This document shows positions 4,896-7,088 of a stretch of 7,088 bases of DNA, piece by piece. How positions within the stretch are numbered: the stretch's first letter is position 1; every line of letters begins with the position of its first letter. The position numbers and the translations under genes were made by a program. Origin of the DNA: Prevotellaceae bacterium (GTDB lineage Bacteria; Bacteroidota; Bacteroidia; Bacteroidales; Paludibacteraceae); contig JAITNR010000196.1 in the NCBI GenBank assembly GCA_031290375.1, forward strand, positions 1-7,088, read 5' to 3'. The notes under the pieces were generated by a model. That model saw only the letters and a list, made by a program, of their open reading frames with translations. It was not told the DNA's origin and ran no database searches.

Positions 4896-6017
4896 CTTGT
4901 AGATGCTTACCGAATTGGCGTATATTCCCAGAAAAATATCTTCAAAATACTTTTTGTCTTCTATTTCTGAAGGTAGCGCGTTTTGGCAGTATTGCATAAA
5001 TTTTTCTTTTTCTTCGCTGGTATAATGCGAAGCGTATTGTTCACTTTGGGAACGTATATCGTGGGCAATATAATTATTACATGTCAGTTTGTAATTTTTA
5101 CGAACCTGATTATCAATTAATAAAGCAACTCCTTTATTGAATTGATTGTTCGGTAATCCCATCAATGGATTTAAATCATTTTCCGACAGGGGATTTCCTA
5201 CCGTAATATGAACGTCGCCTTTGTATTGAGTAATTCCTGTGAGAACACTGTGTAAATCTTCTCCCGGCTGCTTGATGTACTTTTCTGTGCGGGAACGATA
5301 CAGTTCCAAGGCTTTCAGCGCATCGCAAGGTTCCCATTGATAGGAGATGGAAACAGGGACAATATTCAATGCGGCAAGTGTTTTGGCTGGATTATCGGAA
5401 TGGCTCATATAGAACAGCTTGATGATAGCCTGGTCGGTTGCGTCTATCCCGTTTTTCGTGCGTCCGTTCCGTTGAGCAATCCAAACGGATTCTCCATTTT
5501 CGATAATTGTATGATAAATATATCTGGAAAGATGCAGGGAATTGGTATAAAAATCCCGTGCATTACCGCCGCGAATTACCTTGAACATTTTGTTGGATTT
5601 TCCAATATCAATAATAAGTTGGGAAATCATCAGGTTGCTTCCGAATGTTATTTCAGAAGTGCGAAACTCTGACAGGTAAAAGGCGTATTGAAGCAGGGAA
5701 GAATCCAATACAATATCTCGATGATTCGATACAAAGAGATAAGATTTTTCCTTATTCAAATTTTCCAGTCCTTCATACGAGAAACGGCGAATAGTACGTG
5801 CAATTACCTGTTCGTCAAATGCTTTCATTACTTGATATTGAAATTCTGCAATGGTAGTATATTGGCATATCATCTTCTTTAGCTCTTCCACGTCTCTACC
5901 GGGGTAGACGAAGGCAGATATTGCCGAAAAATATTCGCTGTCAGCAATTCGGCACATTGCCGGATTTATTTCCTCATCATAATACGGACGCAAGTCATCA
6001 AATTCAGGATTTTTCAT
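4893..6017 (-). CDS. PlsC-like acyltransferase (LPLAT superfamily)
   Basis: Predicted acyltransferase that moves an acyl chain from acyl-CoA or acyl-ACP to a glycerolipid or similar acceptor at the inner face of the membrane; the real acceptor is unknown. The N-terminal 80 residues (FDDLRPYYDEEI, then YPGRDVEELKKMI) are typical of a Bacteroidota-specific acyltransferase group. The catalytic block is SNHRDIVLDSSLL (97-109) with His99. The spacing to Asp105 is H-x5-D instead of the standard H-x4-D, with another Asp at 101. Block III is VWIAQRNGRTKNG (178-190), the counterpart of FPEGTRS, and block IV is NIVPVSISYQWEP. There is no signal peptide and no clear transmembrane helix. The ATG at 6017 lies 2 nt after the stop of the PaaK-like ligase gene, so the pair is almost certainly one operon with coupled translation. 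It ends in the palindrome 4844-4895. At 374 aa it appears intact. Confidence 0.8.
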   Translation of the reverse strand: MKNPEFDDLRPYYDEEINPAMCRIADSEYFSAISAFVYPGRDVEELKKMICQYTTIAEFQYQVMKAFDEQVIARTIRRFSYEGLENLNKEKSYLFVSNHRDIVLDSSLLQYAFYLSEFRTSEITFGSNLMISQLIIDIGKSNKMFKVIRGGNARDFYTNSLHLSRYIYHTIIENGESVWIAQRNGRTKNGIDATDQAIIKLFYMSHSDNPAKTLAALNIVPVSISYQWEPCDALKALELYRSRTEKYIKQPGEDLHSVLTGITQYKGDVHITVGNPLSENDLNPLMGLPNNQFNKGVALLIDNQVRKNYKLTCNNYIAHDIRSQSEQYASHYTSEEKEKFMQYCQNALPSEIEDKKYFEDIFLGIYANSVSIYK

Positions 6018-6019
6018 AT

Positions 6020-7088
6020 TTATATCTTTTTACGGTTATCAATAAATTTCACGGGTTTGCGGCTTGTATCGGGGAAATTGATTTTTCTTATTTCTTCTAT
6101 TGTAGCAATTTCGACATCAGGCGCAACTCTGATTTTCGCTCTAAAACGGTCTTTCAAATCTTTCACAATATCTTCCATAACGTTATTCCTCAATCCTATA
6201 CGAACCAAAACCATGTCGTTTCCACTGTCATTGCAGTTTACTTCCACCACATAATTTTCGACATAATAAGTGTTGTCGAGCACATCGAACAGGGCAGGCG
6301 GATAAAGTGTCGTTCCTTTGAATTTAATCATGTGATTGGCACGCCCCACCACAGGACTTACCCGCATGGACGTTCTCCCGCAGCGGCAAGGTTCTGTGTA
6401 AAAACTTACTAAATCGCCTGTTTTGAAGCGTAGTAAAGGCATTCCCTCCACTCCCAAAGTTGTAATGACCAATTCGCCTACGTTGCCTTCTTTCACGGGG
6501 TTACCGTCATCATCTACTAATTCACAGATGATTAATTCGGGGTGATGATGACCGCCGCAACCGTATTCACATTCGGCAAAAGTGGTTGCCATTTCGGTGG
6601 ATGCGTAGGTGGTATATAGCTCTATGTCCCATTTTTCTTTGATGCGTTGCCCCAACAGGTTGAGGGAAAAATCCTGTTCGCGCAGGTTTTCACCGATGCA
6701 GACCACTTTCTTCACGCTGGAATTGCGGTAATCAATTCCGTTATCTTCCGCATATTTAATGATATGCAAAATGAACGACGGCACGCACATAATCGTATTA
6801 GGTTGAATACGGCGAATCGTGTCCCATTGCAGTTCGGGGATGCCGTTTCCTACGCGGACAATGCCTGCGCCCAGTTCGCGCAAGCCCAAAAAATAAGCCA
6901 AACCCGCCATAAATCGTTTGTCGAGAGTCGTCATCAATTGGACAATATCTGTCGATTTTGTTCCGGTACAAAGGAAAGAAATTTTTTCGTTGTAAGCTAA
7001 GCGGTCTAAATCCTTGTCGGTCATAGCAAACGTAACAGGGTCGCCCAAAGTGCCGGACGTAGTAATATAATCAATCACTTTTTCCTGC
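6020..7088 (-). CDS. PaaK-like adenylate-forming ligase (phenylacetate-CoA ligase family), partial
   Basis: Adenylate-forming enzyme of the PaaK/CapK/coenzyme F390 synthetase group, which activates a carboxylic acid with ATP and usually passes it to CoA. The 5' end is outside the window: the frame is open to the last base, and the GTG at 7078 is an internal valine (EKVIDYITTSGTLG). About 356 codons are visible of a typical 430 or so. Counting from 7078: phosphate-binding loop TTSGTLGDPVTF (6-17; GTTG is usual, so L replaces T), CVPSF (98-102), YASTEM (158-163), possible metal-binding cysteines in CEYGCGGHHHPE (170-181) and CRCGRTS (231-237), FKTGD (218-222), VGRANHMIKFKG (244-255), and the C-terminal subdomain ending SRKPVKFIDNRKKI. 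The acyltransferase gene follows after 2 nt. Substrate is unknown: aromatic acid, fatty acid or a capsule-type substituent are all possible. Confidence 0.85.
   Translation of the reverse strand, partial: QEKVIDYITTSGTLGDPVTFAMTDKDLDRLAYNEKISFLCTGTKSTDIVQLMTTLDKRFMAGLAYFLGLRELGAGIVRVGNGIPELQWDTIRRIQPNTIMCVPSFILHIIKYAEDNGIDYRNSSVKKVVCIGENLREQDFSLNLLGQRIKEKWDIELYTTYASTEMATTFAECEYGCGGHHHPELIICELVDDDGNPVKEGNVGELVITTLGVEGMPLLRFKTGDLVSFYTEPCRCGRTSMRVSPVVGRANHMIKFKGTTLYPPALFDVLDNTYYVENYVVEVNCNDSGNDMVLVRIGLRNNVMEDIVKDLKDRFRAKIRVAPDVEIATIEEIRKINFPDTSRKPVKFIDNRKKI

Noticed and set aside
5337..6412. Several + strand open frames of 64-163 codons opposite the acyltransferase and ligase genes
   Set aside because: They are shadows of the convergent genes, rich in Phe, Ile, His and Cys as expected of antisense reading, and lack promoters.
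6647..7000. 117-codon + strand open frame
   Set aside because: It is antisense to the PaaK-like ligase, whose motifs on the minus strand are unambiguous.
7076..7078. GTG as the start of the PaaK-like ligase
   Set aside because: The frame is open to the window edge with coding-like residues before it, and the phosphate-binding loop would lie only six residues in, so the gene is partial rather than starting here.

Overview
The window looks like a piece of a chromosome from a member of the Bacteroidota, probably Bacteroidales. The evidence is a set of Bacteroidota-typical families (FISUMP/Fib_succ_major surface domain, DUF4878 and DUF4270 lipoproteins, a YiiX-like lipoprotein), start codons without clear Shine-Dalgarno sequences, and two TAnnTTTG-type -7 promoter elements (TACCTTTG at 2006-2013 and 3430-3437) placed just upstream of + strand genes. 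No tRNA, rRNA, CRISPR array or complete mobile element is visible.

Left part (1-1950) is a decayed, repeat-rich accessory region. It holds an unrecognised 66-codon minus-strand ORF (61-261), an intergenic stretch (262-570) with two strong palindromes and a short coding-like + strand segment of unknown identity, and a minus-strand FISUMP-domain gene (621-1792) that is broken by two one-base frame changes. The 5' end of that gene is joined in frame to a 21-codon scrap of an ISAs1-family transposase (1793-1855). The scrap is bordered by an array of small palindromes (1865-1944). A good intrinsic terminator (571-611) still sits behind the FISUMP remnant.

Middle part (1950-4836) carries three + strand genes for predicted exported lipoproteins: a YiiX/NlpC-P60-like permuted cysteine hydrolase (2065-2670), a DUF4878 protein (2701-3123) ending at a 12-bp-stem terminator, and, after a 340-bp intergenic region containing a MITE/REP-like palindrome, a 7-bp tandem repeat and a promoter, a DUF4270 lipoprotein (3466-4836). 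The first two are probably one transcript; the third has its own promoter.

Right part (4893-7088) is a convergent minus-strand operon: a PaaK-like adenylate-forming ligase (partial, runs off the window end) followed 2 nt later by a PlsC-like acyltransferase with an unusual H-x5-D block. A natural reading is that the ligase activates a carboxylic acid and the acyltransferase passes an acyl group to an acceptor, but substrate and product cannot be deduced. The two opposing transcription units meet at a 15-bp palindrome (4844-4895) that overlaps the acyltransferase stop codon.

I see no clear new defence or mobile system. The items most worth checking are the IS/FISUMP hybrid junction, the palindrome families, and the ligase-acyltransferase pair.
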